Shown here piece after piece: positions 21,409 to 22,690 of a stretch of DNA of 22,690 nt. Each line of letters begins with the position of its first letter. Within the stretch, counting starts at the first letter, position 1. The translations under genes were made by a program, and so were the position numbers. The notes beneath the pieces are model-generated. The model made no database searches, had not been told where the DNA came from, and saw only the letters and a list, made by a program, of their open reading frames with translations. Origin of the DNA: a virus; the IMG/VR virus record IMGVR_UViG_3300006921_000173, positions 1 to 22,690 of that record; one strand, written 5' to 3'.

Positions 21409-22690
21409 ATGGCAAATAAAAAATTTAGTGAATTTACAGTAAAAACCTCGACTTCTGATGTAGATTTTGTTGTAGGTTATGACGGAACTGACAACGTCAG
21501 AATAACACCAGCCAATTTAACTGGCGGTGGTGGTGCATCAAGCTTAAACGGTCTTACAGATTGTTTAGTTGATACTGACTCTTTGTATGTAGGCGAATCC
21601 CCAAGCAGTTTAAGTGGTAACCCTCAAGGGAATACTGCACTTGGTATAGATGCTGCAAATGCTTTAACAAGTGGTACTAATAATACCTTTATGGGTAATG
21701 ATGCTGGATTAAGTGCAACAACCGCAAATGATAATGTAGCGATTGGATATCGAGCTGGTAAAGGCATAAATAATACATCTAAACAAAATAATGTTGCGAT
21801 AGGAAGCGGCACATTTGACATTTCAGCGGGTCAAAACTCTGTTGTCATTGGCTACCAAGCTGGTAGAGTAAGTTCATCAAGTTCAGCTGTTTACATTGGC
21901 TATCAATCTGGCTGGGGCAATAGTGGTGCAAGTAATACTGGAGTAGGTTATTTTGCCCTAAATGGCGGTGGCGGTTCACAATCTGTTGGAATTGGTTATG
22001 AAACTGGTAGAGTTAATTCTGCAACTGGTCATATTTCAATAGGTTACAAAGCTGGCTACTCACAAACTTCTGCAAATGATAACACATATATAGGATATGA
22101 AGCTGGTTATAGTGGTACAACTGCTACATATAGAACATTTTTAGGTTATCAAGCTGGAAAAGGAAATACTGGTACTCAAAACGTATTTATAGGTCAAAGG
22201 TGTGGAACTGGAACTGGTTCTGGTGCTGATAATGTAGCAGTTGGTTCAAACTCTTTAAAAGCTAATAGTGTTGGTTCAAATAATGCGGTTTTAGGATATA
22301 ATGTTATGCCAACTGCAACTGGCAGCAATAATACCGCAGTAGGTTATCAAGCTGGAAATTCTTTGACATCTGGTGATAAGAATACTTTAATGGGTTATCA
22401 AGCTGGCAAATCATTGACAACGCATCAACAAAATGTGTTTTTAGGAACTTCGGCTGGTTTTAATCAAGTTGCTTCATATAATAATATTATAGGCCACGAG
22501 GCTGGCTTTGGCAGCGGAAGTTCTAATTCGGGCGCCACAAATAATAACTTTATGGGATGGAGAGCTGGATACTCAATTACGTCTGGCACTTCTAATACAT
22601 TTATTGGAACACACGCTGGAAGAGCTATGCTAGATGGCGATAATAATATTGCGATAGGTCAAGGTTCACTTTATAATGACCAAGGCTCAG
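21409..22690 (+). CDS. Tail fibre with repeated IGYQAG motifs (5' part, runs off window)
   Basis: The frame from the ATG at 21409 is open through the end of the window (427 full codons). Residues 1-40 (MANKKFSEFTVKTSTSDVDF, then a Gly-rich GGGGAS) look like a virion-anchoring head. From about residue 75 the protein is a chain of 20-30 residue repeats of the pattern N-x-x-[IVFL]-G-[YNTQ]-[QEKRD]-[AST]-G, for example AIGYRAGKG, VIGYQAGRV, SIGYKAGYS, FLGYQAGKG and AVGYQAGNS. These resemble YadA/Hep_Hag-type head repeats that stack as beta-rolls in trimers. A fibre that touches host surface polysaccharide or protein is the best guess. The stop is not in the window. Confidence 0.8.
   Translation, partial: MANKKFSEFTVKTSTSDVDFVVGYDGTDNVRITPANLTGGGGASSLNGLTDCLVDTDSLYVGESPSSLSGNPQGNTALGIDAANALTSGTNNTFMGNDAGLSATTANDNVAIGYRAGKGINNTSKQNNVAIGSGTFDISAGQNSVVIGYQAGRVSSSSSAVYIGYQSGWGNSGASNTGVGYFALNGGGGSQSVGIGYETGRVNSATGHISIGYKAGYSQTSANDNTYIGYEAGYSGTTATYRTFLGYQAGKGNTGTQNVFIGQRCGTGTGSGADNVAVGSNSLKANSVGSNNAVLGYNVMPTATGSNNTAVGYQAGNSLTSGDKNTLMGYQAGKSLTTHQQNVFLGTSAGFNQVASYNNIIGHEAGFGSGSSNSGATNNNFMGWRAGYSITSGTSNTFIGTHAGRAMLDGDNNIAIGQGSLYNDQGS

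Noticed and set aside
21409-22690. Repeats as a possible CRISPR or DNA repeat array
   Set aside because: The units are uneven, in frame and encode an obvious repeated protein motif; spacers are not unique non-coding DNA.

Overview
This window is a stretch of a tailed double-stranded DNA phage (or prophage) genome with siphovirus-type morphology, probably infecting a member of the Bacteroidota, most likely a marine flavobacterium. The evidence is the A+T-rich DNA, the lack of clear Shine-Dalgarno sequences with A/T-rich leaders instead, a host-type promoter of the TTTG-N21-TAnnTTTG kind at 624-656, and structural protein families typical of flavobacterial phages. Every supported gene is on the + strand. 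Genes are packed tightly, with many ATGA or TAATG stop/start overlaps. No tRNA, rRNA, CRISPR array, insertion sequence, integrase, lysis gene or origin was recognised.

Layout. 1-4840 is an early/replication-like block of small genes. It contains a small PD-(D/E)XK-like protein, a RecE/Cas4-like exonuclease, a fused ABC ATPase-GNAT acetyltransferase, a very A+T-rich possible nuclease, and a MazG-like dATP/dGTP diphosphohydrolase-domain protein. 4836-6875 holds a DnaA-domain-IV-like DNA-binding protein followed by the terminase small and large subunits. 6916-14322 is a tail module: tail assembly chaperone with a probable -1 frameshift product, neck or tail completion proteins, two large tail proteins and the tape measure. 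14357-17727 is the capsid module: protease fusion, Cys-rich mini-protein, coiled-coil protein, acidic scaffold-like protein and major capsid protein. 17797-21227 holds a probable tail tube protein, a small unknown, a portal fused to an extra C-terminal domain, and a head-tail connector. 21224-22690 holds a small tag-bearing protein and the start of a repeat-rich tail fibre that runs off the window.

How the genes work together. The terminase packages DNA through the portal into a capsid built from the major capsid protein on a scaffold and matured by the protease. The tail is built from the tube protein around the tape measure with help from the chaperone pair, and is capped by the two large tail proteins and the fibre. 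The order is shuffled relative to the common lambda/HK97-like order: the whole tail block lies between terminase and capsid genes, and the portal lies after the capsid and tail tube genes.

Points most worth a second look: (1) a 99-codon open stretch in the -1 frame at 7362-7658 that has no usual start codon, encodes a protein-like sequence, overlaps a nine-T run and ends in an ATGA overlap with the next gene, so it is probably a programmed frameshift extension of the chaperone; (2) the ABC-GNAT fusion next to nuclease genes; (3) a near-identical TTATATATTAATA-type motif at the head of five gene groups; (4) a shared C-terminal 19-residue tag on two tail-region proteins; (5) extra Cys-bearing domains fused to the portal and the protease. 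Family names come from recognised motifs, not from database searches.
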